Positions 26,971 through 36,089 are shown, counted from the stretch's first letter. The stretch is 64,000 nucleotides of DNA from Nitrospira sp. (GCA_035968315.1 JAVYIN010000006.1:1-64000), one strand, 5' to 3'. Notes: generated by a model from the letters alone, not told the origin. Made by a program: numbers and translations.

Positions 26971-27828
26971 TTACCGGACCACGAGCACGGAACAGGAGCT
27001 GTGCTGCACCACCCGAGTGGACACGCTCCCCAGCAACACCCGCCCGATGGCGCCAAGCCCCTTCGCACCGGTCACGATCAGATCAGCCTTATGTTGTTTG
27101 GCCACCTTCAGAATTTCATCGGCCGGCTTGCCGAGCTTCGGCGCTTCCAGCACTTGGAACCCGGCCTTCGCCAGCTTGTCGGCATAGCGCTGCACAATCG
27201 CCTTCCCCGCATCGCGCACTTCCGGATACTTAAGAAAGGGCATGGCATGCACCACCACGACCTGCACCGGCTCCTCTTCCGGCCCGTTCATTTGCGGCGC
27301 CACATTCCGGATGAGGAACCGCACCGCCTTGTCTGACGCGGGCGACCCGTCGATTGCCAGCACGATTTGCTTGAGCGGGCGAGCCGCCTCTTTCACCACG
27401 AGCACGGAACAGGCCGCATGATGAATCGCATGGGTCGAGATACTACCCAACATGAACCGGTCCAGCGCATCCAACCCACGCGAGCCGACCGCCAGCATCC
27501 CCACGCCCCTGGCCGCATGCTTCACAAGAGTCGGCGCGACCGCTCCGCGCTCGACCGTGACCGTGCCGCTCAACCCCAGCGACGACAGCAGCGCGCTCGA
27601 TTCCTTCTTGGCGGATTTCGCGCCGTCTTCCATGCGTTTGATTTCCTGCTGAATATAACGCTCGGTCCCGGCCACCACCGGCTGAATCATAAACGGCGCC
27701 CGGAGCGCGGCGACATCGACCACATGCAGCACACGCACCACCGGCTTCACGGTCAGAGGAAACTGCCCCACCCATTCGATCGCCCATCGCCCGTACTTCG
27801 ATCCATCGGTGGCCACAAGCACTTTCAT
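26971..27828 (-). CDS. Universal stress protein, two Usp domains
   Basis: 285 aa from ATG 27828, chosen because GGAGG lies 4-5 bases ahead. Two tandem UspA folds (about 1-145 and 146-285) each end in the ATP-site pattern G-2x-G-9x-G-S/T: GSRGLDALDRFMLGS and GAKGLGAIGRVLLGS. It is last of a long minus-strand gene series, 22 bases behind pfkB. The Usp-PfkB pairing is the one seen in the mycobacterial dormancy regulon (Rv2028c-Rv2029c, from memory). Confidence 0.95.
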   Translation of the reverse strand: MKVLVATDGSKYGRWAIEWVGQFPLTVKPVVRVLHVVDVAALRAPFMIQPVVAGTERYIQQEIKRMEDGAKSAKKESSALLSSLGLSGTVTVERGAVAPTLVKHAARGVGMLAVGSRGLDALDRFMLGSISTHAIHHAACSVLVVKEAARPLKQIVLAIDGSPASDKAVRFLIRNVAPQMNGPEEEPVQVVVVHAMPFLKYPEVRDAGKAIVQRYADKLAKAGFQVLEAPKLGKPADEILKVAKQHKADLIVTGAKGLGAIGRVLLGSVSTRVVQHSSCSVLVVR

Positions 27829-27850
27829 AAAGCCTCCATCACCAACCAGG

Positions 27851-28780
27851 TTAACACGACATGACTGTGATCTTTGAGAGGAGCCGGCGGACATCCTTGA
27901 CGCGGCAGAGCTGGTTGCCCGGCGCCAGCGTCGCCGCGGTGCCCGCCGCCGTCGCCAAGCGCACACAATCCTTCAGCCCCTTGCCCGCCGCATGGGCCAT
28001 GACAAAGCCCGCCACGGTCGAATCGCCCGCGCCGACGGTGCTGCGAACCGTCACGACCGGAGGGACCGCGCGATACCGCTCCTGCGGGCCGACGAGCACC
28101 ACGCCTTTCGCGCCGCGAGACACCAGCACCACCTCGACTCCGCTGCGCTGCACCCGCCCGGCCACGCGGAGCAAATCGGATTCCGACCGGAGCGGCTTGC
28201 CGGTCAACCGCTGCAGTTCTTTCACATTGGGCTTGATCGCAAACGGTTTGGCCCGCAATCCGGCTTTGAGGCACGGCCCATCCGCATCCAGCACCGCGCG
28301 CGCGCCATGCGACTGCACCACCTCGATAATCCGCCGGTAGGCATCGGAGGGCACCCCGACCGGAAGACTCCCGCTTACTACCACATAGGCATCCCGAAGA
28401 TCGAGCAGCGTCAGATGGGTCAGGAAGGCGTCCCATTCAACCCGCGTCACCACCGGCCCTCGTGAGTTCAGCATGGTCTGGGTCCGAGCACGCTGCGTCG
28501 ACACGATAATATTGCGCCGCGTCTCCTGGGCGATCGGGGTGAAATAACAGGTCACCCCTTCGGCCTTGAGCAGATCCACCATCACCTGGCCGGTATGCCC
28601 GCCGATGAAACCCAGCGCCATGCTGTCGCCGCCCAAGTGCCGGATGGCGCGGGACACATCGATGCCCTTTCCGCCCGCATAGAGGCATTCGCGCGTCACG
28701 CGATTCGCGTCATCGACACGCAATTCCTCGACATCGAGAAAATGATCCAGAGCCGGATTCAGTGTAATGGTATAAATCAT
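27851..28780 (-). CDS. PfkB-family sugar kinase (6-phosphofructokinase II or 1-phosphofructokinase type)
   Basis: 309 aa ribokinase-fold enzyme. The N-terminal ITLNPALDHFLDVEEL, the PfkB signature AGGKGIDVSRAIRHLGG, and the C-terminal signature STVGAGDSTVAGF with the catalytic Asp are all present. It phosphorylates a sugar phosphate, most likely fructose-6-phosphate, which would feed glycogen-derived sugar into glycolysis. It lies 53 bases downstream of focA and 22 ahead of the tandem Usp gene. The exact substrate cannot be told from sequence. Confidence 0.93.
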   Translation of the reverse strand: MIYTITLNPALDHFLDVEELRVDDANRVTRECLYAGGKGIDVSRAIRHLGGDSMALGFIGGHTGQVMVDLLKAEGVTCYFTPIAQETRRNIIVSTQRARTQTMLNSRGPVVTRVEWDAFLTHLTLLDLRDAYVVVSGSLPVGVPSDAYRRIIEVVQSHGARAVLDADGPCLKAGLRAKPFAIKPNVKELQRLTGKPLRSESDLLRVAGRVQRSGVEVVLVSRGAKGVVLVGPQERYRAVPPVVTVRSTVGAGDSTVAGFVMAHAAGKGLKDCVRLATAAGTAATLAPGNQLCRVKDVRRLLSKITVMSC

Positions 28781-28833
28781 CGGCGATCATGCGACCGGAA
28801 CAGACAGACGAGTTCGTGGCGCCACGCGTTGTG

Positions 28834-28861
28834 CTAGCCTCTCGCCTCAGGCCCCTTGCCT
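28834..28861 (+). repeat. Heptamer array, 4 units (YNNGCCN orientation)
   Basis: Four consecutive 7-bp units from CTAGCCT (28834) to CTTGCCT (ends 28861). The first unit holds the focA stop codon, read on the minus strand. No inverted partner is seen nearby. Confidence 0.75.
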
Positions 28862-29682
28862 TCCCCCCGAAGATACACGAACCAATAGACCAGCGCTACG
28901 AGCCCGGTCCCGCCGATCAGATTCCCGGCCGTCACAAGGCCCAGATTCACCAGCGCACCGGACCAGGAGATGGCCTCGGCGCCGGACGCCGTCAAGGCGA
29001 TCCCCAGCGGAAGAAAAAACATGTTGGCCACGGAATGTTCGAACCCGCAGGCGACGAAGGCGCTGATCGGAAACACGATCGCCAGAATTTTGTCCGTGAC
29101 GCTCCGCGCCGCCATGCAGAGCCACACGGCCAGACAGACCAGCACATTGCAGAGCACGCCCCGCGCGAGGACCGAGACCGGATCGAGCGAGACCTTCGCC
29201 CGCGCAATCCGGATCATGGTCTCTCCGACCGTGCCCTCACCGAATGTGTGCACCCCGGCCAACAGCACCAGCAGCACCGTGCCCAGCGCGCCGGCCACAT
29301 TCCCCAGATACACCAAGCCCCAGTTGCGCAGCACCTGCCGCGTCGTCACCCGGCCGGCCGCCCAGGCCATCGCCATCAAATTATTCCCCGTGAACAGTTC
29401 GGCTCCCCCGACCACCACCAGGATCAGCCCGAGGCTGAACGTGATGCCGCCGGCAAGACGAACCAATCCGAAATGTCCGGCCTGGTTCGGCCCGGCCGTG
29501 ATCGTGACGGTGTAGAACAGGCCTCCCAGCGCGATAAACGCGCCGGCCAGCACCGCCAGCGCCACGAGTGTGGCCGCAGAAGCCGTGGCCTTCGCGACAC
29601 CCACGTCACGCACCCGTGCCGCCACCTGCGCGGGGGCGTAGGCATCGGTCAGCGGCGTGGCGTTCGGTGGAATATCTATCAT
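28834..29682 (-). CDS. focA: Formate/nitrite channel, FocA/NirC family
   Basis: 282 aa with six membrane helices. The FNT hallmarks LFTGNNLM, and the pore-histidine segment CGFEHSVANMFFLPLG, are present. Its position 6 bases behind the formate dehydrogenase gene makes formate the likely substrate; nitrite is the alternative, as the family transports both. The C-terminal residues GKGPEARG and the stop are written by a 7-bp repeat array. It starts at ATG 29682. Confidence 0.93.
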   Translation of the reverse strand: MIDIPPNATPLTDAYAPAQVAARVRDVGVAKATASAATLVALAVLAGAFIALGGLFYTVTITAGPNQAGHFGLVRLAGGITFSLGLILVVVGGAELFTGNNLMAMAWAAGRVTTRQVLRNWGLVYLGNVAGALGTVLLVLLAGVHTFGEGTVGETMIRIARAKVSLDPVSVLARGVLCNVLVCLAVWLCMAARSVTDKILAIVFPISAFVACGFEHSVANMFFLPLGIALTASGAEAISWSGALVNLGLVTAGNLIGGTGLVALVYWFVYLRGEGKGPEARG

Positions 29683-29688
29683 CGACGA

Positions 29689-32523
29689 TTATGAAATCAG
29701 GCGTATATGAACCGCGGCCAGTTCGGACTCGTCCTCGGCATCGAGTTCTTCCCGATCGAAGGGGGCAACGCGCACGACCGATACTTTATATTCCGGACAT
29801 TGCGACCGCTCATCGGCGCTCGACGAAAGGAGCACATTCACCTCGCTGGCCGGGAAATGAAAGCTGGTGAAGAGCTGTCCGGCCTGCACCCGCTCGCTGA
29901 CCACCAGCGGCAAGACCGCGCTGCCTCTCGGACTGACCAGCCTGACGAGATCCCCGTCCGCCATCCCAAGCCTGGCCGCATCATCCGGGTGCATTTCCAA
30001 GGCATCACCATCCACCACCTTGAGAATGTCTGTCCGTCTCGTCTGCGCGCCGCAATTGTAATGTTGCAGAATCCGCCCGGTGACCAGGGTAAAGGGATAC
30101 TCCTCCGTCGGCGATTCTCCCGGCGGCAAGTAGTCCACCCCCACGAATTGCGCCCTGCCTTTGGGAAAGGTCTCGCGATGCATGAGCGCCGTCCCGGCAT
30201 GCCCCGAAGCCGGCACCGGCCATTGCACGCCTGACGGCGACTCCAGCCGGTCATAGGACACGCCCGCAAACATCGGCGTGAGCCTGGCAATCTCCTCCAT
30301 AATCTCGGAGGGATGGCGATAGGCCATCGGATAGCCCATGCGAGTCGCCACCTCGCAGACCACTTGCCAATCCGGGAGAATGCCGTTCGGCGGATCGACC
30401 GCTTTCCTGATCCGCTGGATGCGCCGTTCGAGATTCGTGAAGGTGCCGTCTTTTTCCAAAAACGAGGCGCCGGGCAGCACGAGGTGGGCAAACTTCGCCG
30501 TTTCACTCAAGAAGAGATCCTGCACGACGAGAAACCCCACGCGCCTCAATGCCTCGTGCACCTTCTTCAAATTGGGATCAGTCTGGGCCACGTCATAGCC
30601 AATGATCCACAAGCCCTGTAACCGGCCGGCCAGCGCCGCGTCCCACATATCAGGCGTCTTCATCCCCCGCTTCGTCGGCAAGGGACGGCCGGTGACCTGC
30701 TGATGCAGCGCCCCCAGCGTCGGATCGTCCAGCGGCTGATAGCCGGCAAAATACGTCGGCAGACAGCCCACGTCCGACGCGCCCTGCACATTGTTCTGGC
30801 CGCGCAGCGGATTGATGCCGGTCCCGGGCCGGCCGATATTCCCCGTCGCCAGCGCCAGGTCCACCAGGGCGATGACGCCGTGAGTCCCCCAGCGATGCTC
30901 CGTCATGCCCAGGCCGTGCACACAGAGCGAGGCGCCGCTCGCCGCATAGCGCCGGGCGGCCTCGCGAATGAGGTCCGCGGAGACGCCGGTGATCTGCTCC
31001 GCCCATTCCGGCGTGCAGGGCTCGACCGTCTTCAGCCACTCGTCGATCCCTTCGGTCCGAGACTCGATAAACTGCCGGTCAAGCAACCCCTCTTTCGCCA
31101 TGACATGGGCCATCCCGTTCAACAGGGCCACGTTCGTGCCGGGCCTCAGGGCCAGATGCAGCGTCGCCAGCCGCGCCAGTTCCGTCCGCCGGGGATCAAT
31201 GACGATCAGCGGCACGCCGCGCCGGTGCGCCCGTTTGATGCGCGCGCCGACGACGGGGTGCGACTCGGTCGGATTCGCGCCCACCACCATGATCAACTGG
31301 GCCTGATCGAGATCCTCGATCGAGTTCGTCGCGGCCGACGCGCCCAGCGTTTCCATCATGCCGGTGACCGTCGCACTGTGGCAGACCCGCGCGCAATTAT
31401 CGATGTGGTTGGTCCCCATCACACAGCGGATAAATTTGCCAAAGAGATAATTTTCTTCATTCGTCCCGCGGCTGGAGGACACCACCGCCAGCGCATCGGG
31501 CCCCTGCTCCGTCTTGATCCGCGTGAACTCCTGGGCGATCCGGTCCAGGGCCGCCTCCCAGGAAATCTTCTGCCACTCGTGCCCGTTGCGCAGCAGCGGC
31601 ATCGTCAGCCGATCCGGCGCATCGATATAGGTCCAGCCAAACCGCCCCTTCATGCAGGCATGCCCTTCATTGGCAGGGCCATCATCGGCCGGCACCATTG
31701 TGACCACTTCCCCGTCGCGCACCCCGGCATCGAAGGCGCAGCCGACGCCACAGTAGGCACAGGTCGTACGGACAACCTGTGTCGGACTGCCCAATTGCAC
31801 CCGCCGCTTCTCGACCAGCGCACCGGTCGGACATTCCTTCACACAGGCGCCGCACGACACGCAGTTCGACTCGGCAAACCCCTCGGCTGACGGCTCATGG
31901 CCGATGGCTGAGAGCCCAGCTCCTCCGGCAGCCGGTCTGGACTCAAATCCACGGCCGAGCATCGTCAGCGCATTGGTGCCCTGGATTTCGTCACAGGCGC
32001 GCACACAGCGCGCGCAGGAAATGCAGATGGTGTTATCGAACACGAAAAAGGGATTGGAGCGGTCCTGCACATCGGCCCGGACGGCCGGCTGGCGATACCG
32101 GACCCGCTCAAGCCCCACCGATTGAGCCAATGCTTGCACAGCGGGAGACAAGGTCCCATCGGCCGGCTGCTCAGACAGCAGGAGTTCCACCACATTCCGG
32201 CGCAGCTGAGTCAGCCGATCCGTCTGCGTCCGCACCACCATGCCGTCCTGCACCGGTGTCGTGCAGGACGCCGGCGTCCCCTTCTGCCCCTCCACCTCGC
32301 AGACGCAGAGGCGGCAGGACCCGAATGGCTTGAGATGGTCGGAAGCACAGAGGCCCGGCATGGCCACACCCGCCCGTTTGGCCGCCGTGAAGACCGTGTC
32401 GCCTTCCATGGCGGTCACACGCCGGCCATCAATGGTCAGCGCCACCTCTGACAGGCGCGCGGCGCGAGGCACGAGGCCTGAGGAAGGACTCCGGAGTTCT
32501 GATTCGTTCTTCATCGTCGCCAC
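29689..32523 (-). CDS. fdhF: Formate dehydrogenase catalytic subunit (NAD-linked, Mo/W)
   Basis: 944 aa molybdopterin enzyme oxidising formate to CO2. In order: plant-type 2Fe-2S (Cys59, 70, 73, 87), a NuoG-type segment, two ferredoxin 4Fe-4S clusters (Cys167/170/173/177 and 221/224/227/231), the Mo-domain cluster CAYCGVGC with Cys290, and active-site Cys381-His382 in ARVCHSATVTG. The metal ligand codon is TGC, so it is cysteine, not selenocysteine. The rest is the molybdopterin and dinucleotide-binding part. Two 7-bp repeat arrays lie in frame (residues about 15-24 and 205-214). fdhD and fdsD are not in the window. Start 32523; ATG 32514 is possible. Confidence 0.94.
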   Translation of the reverse strand: MATMKNESELRSPSSGLVPRAARLSEVALTIDGRRVTAMEGDTVFTAAKRAGVAMPGLCASDHLKPFGSCRLCVCEVEGQKGTPASCTTPVQDGMVVRTQTDRLTQLRRNVVELLLSEQPADGTLSPAVQALAQSVGLERVRYRQPAVRADVQDRSNPFFVFDNTICISCARCVRACDEIQGTNALTMLGRGFESRPAAGGAGLSAIGHEPSAEGFAESNCVSCGACVKECPTGALVEKRRVQLGSPTQVVRTTCAYCGVGCAFDAGVRDGEVVTMVPADDGPANEGHACMKGRFGWTYIDAPDRLTMPLLRNGHEWQKISWEAALDRIAQEFTRIKTEQGPDALAVVSSSRGTNEENYLFGKFIRCVMGTNHIDNCARVCHSATVTGMMETLGASAATNSIEDLDQAQLIMVVGANPTESHPVVGARIKRAHRRGVPLIVIDPRRTELARLATLHLALRPGTNVALLNGMAHVMAKEGLLDRQFIESRTEGIDEWLKTVEPCTPEWAEQITGVSADLIREAARRYAASGASLCVHGLGMTEHRWGTHGVIALVDLALATGNIGRPGTGINPLRGQNNVQGASDVGCLPTYFAGYQPLDDPTLGALHQQVTGRPLPTKRGMKTPDMWDAALAGRLQGLWIIGYDVAQTDPNLKKVHEALRRVGFLVVQDLFLSETAKFAHLVLPGASFLEKDGTFTNLERRIQRIRKAVDPPNGILPDWQVVCEVATRMGYPMAYRHPSEIMEEIARLTPMFAGVSYDRLESPSGVQWPVPASGHAGTALMHRETFPKGRAQFVGVDYLPPGESPTEEYPFTLVTGRILQHYNCGAQTRRTDILKVVDGDALEMHPDDAARLGMADGDLVRLVSPRGSAVLPLVVSERVQAGQLFTSFHFPASEVNVLLSSSADERSQCPEYKVSVVRVAPFDREELDAEDESELAAVHIRLIS
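31884..31911 (+). repeat. Heptamer array inside fdhF, 4 units
   Basis: Four 7-bp units of the form YGGCNNA, from CGGCTGA (31884) to TGGCTGA (ends 31911). They encode about residues 205-214 of FdhF, between the two ferredoxin clusters, where related proteins in memory have a shorter link. Confidence 0.6.
32453..32480 (+). repeat. Heptamer array in the 5' part of fdhF, 4 units (NGGCNNR orientation)
   Basis: Four units from AGGCGCG (32453) to AGGCCTG (ends 32480), coding for about residues 15-24. It is the left half of an inverted pair with 32523-32550; the 42-base centre holds ACTCCGGAGT and the fdhF start. Confidence 0.7.
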
Positions 32524-32550
32524 TCGCCCCTAGCCTCTGGCCCCTCGCCT
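32523..32550 (+). repeat. Heptamer array at the fdsB stop, 4 units (YNNGCCN orientation)
   Basis: Four units from CTCGCCC (32523) to CTCGCCT (ends 32550). The second unit, CTAGCCT, gives the TAG stop of fdsB on the minus strand. Confidence 0.75.
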
Positions 32551-34023
32551 GAATTCTTCCGGGAATTGCGCCATCGCCGACAAGACCGGATAGGGCGCCC
32601 GTGCGCCAAGACCGCACAGGCTCGTCGCCTTCATCGTGTCGCCCAATTCGGCCAAGAGGGCCAGCTCCGCTGCCGTCGCCCGCCCTTGCTGAATAGATTC
32701 AAGAATTTCACGCGCCCGCAGAGACCCTACTCGGCAGGGCACACACTTCCCGCAGGACTCGTCTGCCACAAAGGCCATGAGATGGCGCGAGAGCTCCAGC
32801 ATATCCGTCTCGTCGTCGTAGACCACGATCCCGCCATGCCCCAGAATCGCGTCGGCCTTCGCGAAGGCCTCGAAACAGATCGGAATATCCAGCTGCGCCT
32901 CGGTGAACAGGCTGCCCAGCGGCCCGCCGACCTGCACCGCTTTCATTCGCGCGCCATCCGCCATGCCTTGGCCGAACTGATCAAGCACCTCGCGCAACGT
33001 GAGTCCGAAAGGCACCTCGATCAGTCCCGGCTGCTTCACCCGCCCGCCGAGTTGGAGCACGGCGGTGCCGCGCGACCCCTCCGTGCCAAGCGACGCATGC
33101 CAGGCGCCGCCCCGCGCGAGGATAGTGGGCACGATGGCGAAGGTGAGCACGTTGCTCACGATGGTCGGCTTGCCATACAGACCGGATTGCGCCGGGTGAG
33201 GCGGGCGCGCGCGCACGACTCCGCGCCGGCCTTCGAGGGATTCCAGCAACGCCGTTTCCTCGCCACAGACATACGAACCGGCACCGGATACCACGTCGAT
33301 GGGAAAGGGCCGTCCATCGGACTCCAGCAGACCGGCGGCGTCCGCCGCATGAATCGCCTCACGCAGGCTGGCCGCCGCGGCCGGATATTCCTGGCGGCAG
33401 TACACATACCCAGCCTCAGCCCCGATGGCTCTGGCGCAAATCAACAGCCCTTCGATCAAGCGGAAGGGATCGCCTTCCATCACCATCCGGTCGCAATAGG
33501 TTCCGGCATCCCCTTCGTCGGCATTGGCCACGACATATTTCCGGTCCGCCGGCGTGGTTGCCGCGACCTCCCATTTCTTCCAGACCGGGAACGCCGCGCC
33601 CCCCCGGCCACGCAGCCGGGAGCGCTTCATCTCTTCGATAATCGCCGCCGGACTCATCCGCCTCGCCGCGCGCAGGCCGGACCATCCGCCCTGGGCCTCA
33701 TAGGCATCGAGCGCCAAGGGCTCCGTGAGGCCGAAATGGGCAAAGGTGTGCCGCGTTTGTCCCGTCAAAAATGGGATGGCCGACAGGGGAGTGCCCCCGA
33801 CACCCGCAAGGATCTTGGGCAAGTCGTCAGGCGTGGCGCGGCACCAGGCCACCCGCCCGTCAGGCCCATCGCGCTCGACGATCGGCTCCAGAAAAAACGC
33901 GCCCCGCGACGAGGTGCGGACAAGGCACACGTCAGGCCGATGCTGCCAGGCCTCGGTGAGACGCCGCGCCCCCGCCGCGAGCGACGAGGTATCGTTGGAC
34001 AGATAGAGCCTCACGGGATTCAT
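32530..34023 (-). CDS. fdsB: Formate dehydrogenase NADH-binding flavoprotein subunit (NuoF-like)
   Basis: 497 aa. It carries the FMN and NAD site and passes electrons to NAD+. An N-terminal thioredoxin-like part (about 1-110) is followed by RLRGRGGAAFPVWKKW (FMN/NAD glycine-rich loop) and VANADEGDAGTYCDR. The SLBB region and the 4Fe-4S site CGKCVPCRVG with a later Cys in TSLCGLG come next. I chose ATG 34023, which overlaps the fdsG stop by ATGA; the frame upstream is non-family sequence. The last residues are encoded by repeat units. Confidence 0.93.
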   Translation of the reverse strand: MNPVRLYLSNDTSSLAAGARRLTEAWQHRPDVCLVRTSSRGAFFLEPIVERDGPDGRVAWCRATPDDLPKILAGVGGTPLSAIPFLTGQTRHTFAHFGLTEPLALDAYEAQGGWSGLRAARRMSPAAIIEEMKRSRLRGRGGAAFPVWKKWEVAATTPADRKYVVANADEGDAGTYCDRMVMEGDPFRLIEGLLICARAIGAEAGYVYCRQEYPAAAASLREAIHAADAAGLLESDGRPFPIDVVSGAGSYVCGEETALLESLEGRRGVVRARPPHPAQSGLYGKPTIVSNVLTFAIVPTILARGGAWHASLGTEGSRGTAVLQLGGRVKQPGLIEVPFGLTLREVLDQFGQGMADGARMKAVQVGGPLGSLFTEAQLDIPICFEAFAKADAILGHGGIVVYDDETDMLELSRHLMAFVADESCGKCVPCRVGSLRAREILESIQQGRATAAELALLAELGDTMKATSLCGLGARAPYPVLSAMAQFPEEFRRGARG

Positions 34024-34484
34024 CGATACCGCTCCAACAGGTTGGCCACATCTTCCGGCGCCACACGGCCGTGCAACTCGCCGTCGATTCGCACGCTGGG
34101 CGGCACGGCACAGTTCCCGACACACGATATCGGCTCGAGCGTAAACCGTCCGTCGGGCGTCGTCTGGCCCAGATCAATCCCCAGGCACGCGCGGATCGCC
34201 TGCAACACCCGGCCGCACCGGTTGGCGAAACAAGACTCGCCCTGACACACCTGAATGCGATGCCGGCCGGATGGGGACGTCTTGAGGGACGGATAATAGG
34301 ACAGCACCCCGGCCACATCGGCCTCGGTCACCCCCTGCGCATGCGCGATGGCTGGAATCAGCCCGGGATCGACCGAGCCGTACCGGTCCTGCACGGCGTG
34401 GAGCACCTGAAGAATATTCGGCGGCAGGCCTGACGCGGGGCGCACGCGGGCTAATAGGTCATCGAGATCGTTCGGCGGGAGCAT
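34020..34484 (-). CDS. fdsG: Formate dehydrogenase gamma subunit, NuoE-like 2Fe-2S protein
   Basis: 154 aa from ATG 34484. The thioredoxin-like 2Fe-2S fold has ligands Cys80 and Cys85 (C-x4-C) and Cys121 and Cys125 (C-x3-C). Family text: LSYYPSLKTSPSGRHRIQVC and ISCVGNCAVPP. It forms the diaphorase part with FdsB. It overlaps the upstream 463-residue gene by 26 bases and fdsB by 4 bases, so all are co-translated. Confidence 0.92.
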   Translation of the reverse strand: MLPPNDLDDLLARVRPASGLPPNILQVLHAVQDRYGSVDPGLIPAIAHAQGVTEADVAGVLSYYPSLKTSPSGRHRIQVCQGESCFANRCGRVLQAIRACLGIDLGQTTPDGRFTLEPISCVGNCAVPPSVRIDGELHGRVAPEDVANLLERYR

Positions 34485-35850
34485 CTTCACGGCGTACCTC
34501 TTCGAGCCCAACATGCCCGCGCAGCACGTTATAGTCAAATGCCGGCTTGCCGATCCGCCGCCACCCGAGATCGGACCGTTCCATCTCATCGATCACGCGG
34601 CCGACGTGTTCGCGGCCGGCCGGAGTCGTCGCGGCATGGCGCGGCGTCTTCCCGCCCAGCACCGGCGCCTCCCGGTCGCTCCAATCCAGATAGGCGGTTT
34701 CCAGAAACGCGTGCAACAGGGCTTCATCCTGGTCCGGCGTGACCACGACCTGCACCGGCTGATCGGCATTGAGTTCATCCGCGCTCAAACGGTGCGGCGC
34801 CGGGTCGGTCGCCTCTCCGCGGAAATGGAGCGAGAACCCGAACGCCGCCGCCAGCTGATGCTTAAGCGCGTCGAGCCGTTCGCGAGAATCGGCCTCCACC
34901 CAGAGTTGCGTCGGCGTCAGTGTGAACCGCGCCACGACGCTCCCTTGATCCTCCGCGGAGGCGCCACGCAGAATCCACCGCAGTGTTTCCCCTGACCCGC
35001 CCGGCGGATCGGCGTCCATCCCTTCAAACCCGGCCAGCCGGTCACGGAGAAGGGCCAATTCGCGATGTTCGTACAGCGCCAGCGCGTAGAGATGCCGCGC
35101 GCCATCCGCCGTGCCATAGCGGATATCCGCCACCACCTTGAGCAGCGTCCCCAGGCGCATCTGCGCGTAGATCCACAGCAACATGTGGCCGAAGCGTTTG
35201 GCAAATTCATGCCAATCGCCCAGTTCGAATGAGCCGGCATTGATTTCCATCTCGCGGCGATAGCCGTTCACCGCCTCCAAGAGTATCCGCCCTTCCGCCG
35301 CTGTCAGCAGTAACGCGCATCCGCCAATCACCACGTCATTCGTCTCGGGATCGCCTGGCATCTGCACGAAGCGCGTCAGCAACACCTGCCCCGGCTGCAC
35401 CGGCTGAGAAATATCGCCTCCGCGCACCTGATAGACACGGCGATCGCCCAGCGAGCGGCAGGCGAAGACCGTATTCGGCGTCTCAGACGGAACAATCTCA
35501 GTCAGATCCAAATACGAATGTTTGAGGGGATCCATCCAGGCCCGCTCTTCCTCCGGAATATGTTCGGTGATCACATCCCGGAGCTGCTCGATCAGCGTGA
35601 GCTGCCCGTCTTGCGGATAATAATCGGCATAGACCGTCCACGCCGCCAACTCCACTTCCTGCGCGTAGGGCGGAAGCGGCGCAACGCCCCCTCCCTCAAC
35701 ATAGGGCCGCAACGCCTGGCGCAAGGCCAGATCCCGCTGCGCCTGAAACATCGGCGAAAGGGAGAGGGCTTCGAGCCGGGCGATCAGCCCGTCCAGCCCG
35801 GGAGGCAAGGGCGCCCAGAGGCCGGCTGCCGATTCATTCGCGAGCTTCAT
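34459..35850 (-). CDS. Unknown protein in the formate dehydrogenase operon, MbcA/ParS-like C-terminus
   Basis: 463 aa with no signal peptide. The N-terminal 110 residues have LAAWTVYADYYPQDGQLTLI and EERAWMDPLKHSYLDLTEIV. A beta-rich middle follows (VFACRSLGDRRVYQVRGGD, TRFVQMPGDPETNDVVIGG). The last 70 residues, with AYLDWSDREAPVLGGKTPRH, resemble the toxin-binding end of MbcA/ParS-type antitoxins. I do not recognise the whole protein. It overlaps fdsG by 26 bases and the DUF2934 gene by 17, which ties it to formate dehydrogenase maturation or control. Nothing in it looks like FdhD, MobA or an iron-sulphur protein. Confidence 0.82.
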   Translation of the reverse strand: MKLANESAAGLWAPLPPGLDGLIARLEALSLSPMFQAQRDLALRQALRPYVEGGGVAPLPPYAQEVELAAWTVYADYYPQDGQLTLIEQLRDVITEHIPEEERAWMDPLKHSYLDLTEIVPSETPNTVFACRSLGDRRVYQVRGGDISQPVQPGQVLLTRFVQMPGDPETNDVVIGGCALLLTAAEGRILLEAVNGYRREMEINAGSFELGDWHEFAKRFGHMLLWIYAQMRLGTLLKVVADIRYGTADGARHLYALALYEHRELALLRDRLAGFEGMDADPPGGSGETLRWILRGASAEDQGSVVARFTLTPTQLWVEADSRERLDALKHQLAAAFGFSLHFRGEATDPAPHRLSADELNADQPVQVVVTPDQDEALLHAFLETAYLDWSDREAPVLGGKTPRHAATTPAGREHVGRVIDEMERSDLGWRRIGKPAFDYNVLRGHVGLEEVRREDAPAERSR

Positions 35851-36058
35851 GAATTTCTTCCATCACGATGGCTTCGGCATCGAGCCAATCTTCCAGATCG
35901 CGTCCCGCCCGGCGCCCGCGTTCCTCCCACAGTTCATAGGCCTTCTGGGCAATGCGATCCCGCATCCCATCGGGCAATTCAATCGGCTTCCCCGCGCCCG
36001 GCCTCCGTGCCGCCCTCGCCGCAGACGAGCCGCTCTGTTTTTTCGCCATCGCTGTCAT
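35834..36058 (-). CDS. DUF2934 family small protein
   Basis: 74 aa from ATG 36058, with AAGGAGG six bases ahead. The N-terminal MTAMAKKQSGSSAARAARRP is basic and disordered. The DUF2934 core follows: IAQKAYELWEERGRRAGRD, then LEDWLDAEAIVMEEI. Function unknown; these proteins are common in Nitrospira and Acidobacteria. It overlaps the 463-residue gene by 17 bases and follows a Usp gene by 31 bases. Confidence 0.88.
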   Translation of the reverse strand: MTAMAKKQSGSSAARAARRPGAGKPIELPDGMRDRIAQKAYELWEERGRRAGRDLEDWLDAEAIVMEEIHEARE

Positions 36059-36089
36059 GAGACACCTCCTTGTGGCACATTCCAACCGC

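Noticed and set aside
31370-31390. Selenocysteine in FdhF
   Set aside because: The active-site codon reads TGC, so it is cysteine; no in-frame TGA is present.
32566-34245. Plus-strand frame of 559 codons
   Set aside because: Antisense to fdsB and fdsG, whose cofactor motifs are clear.
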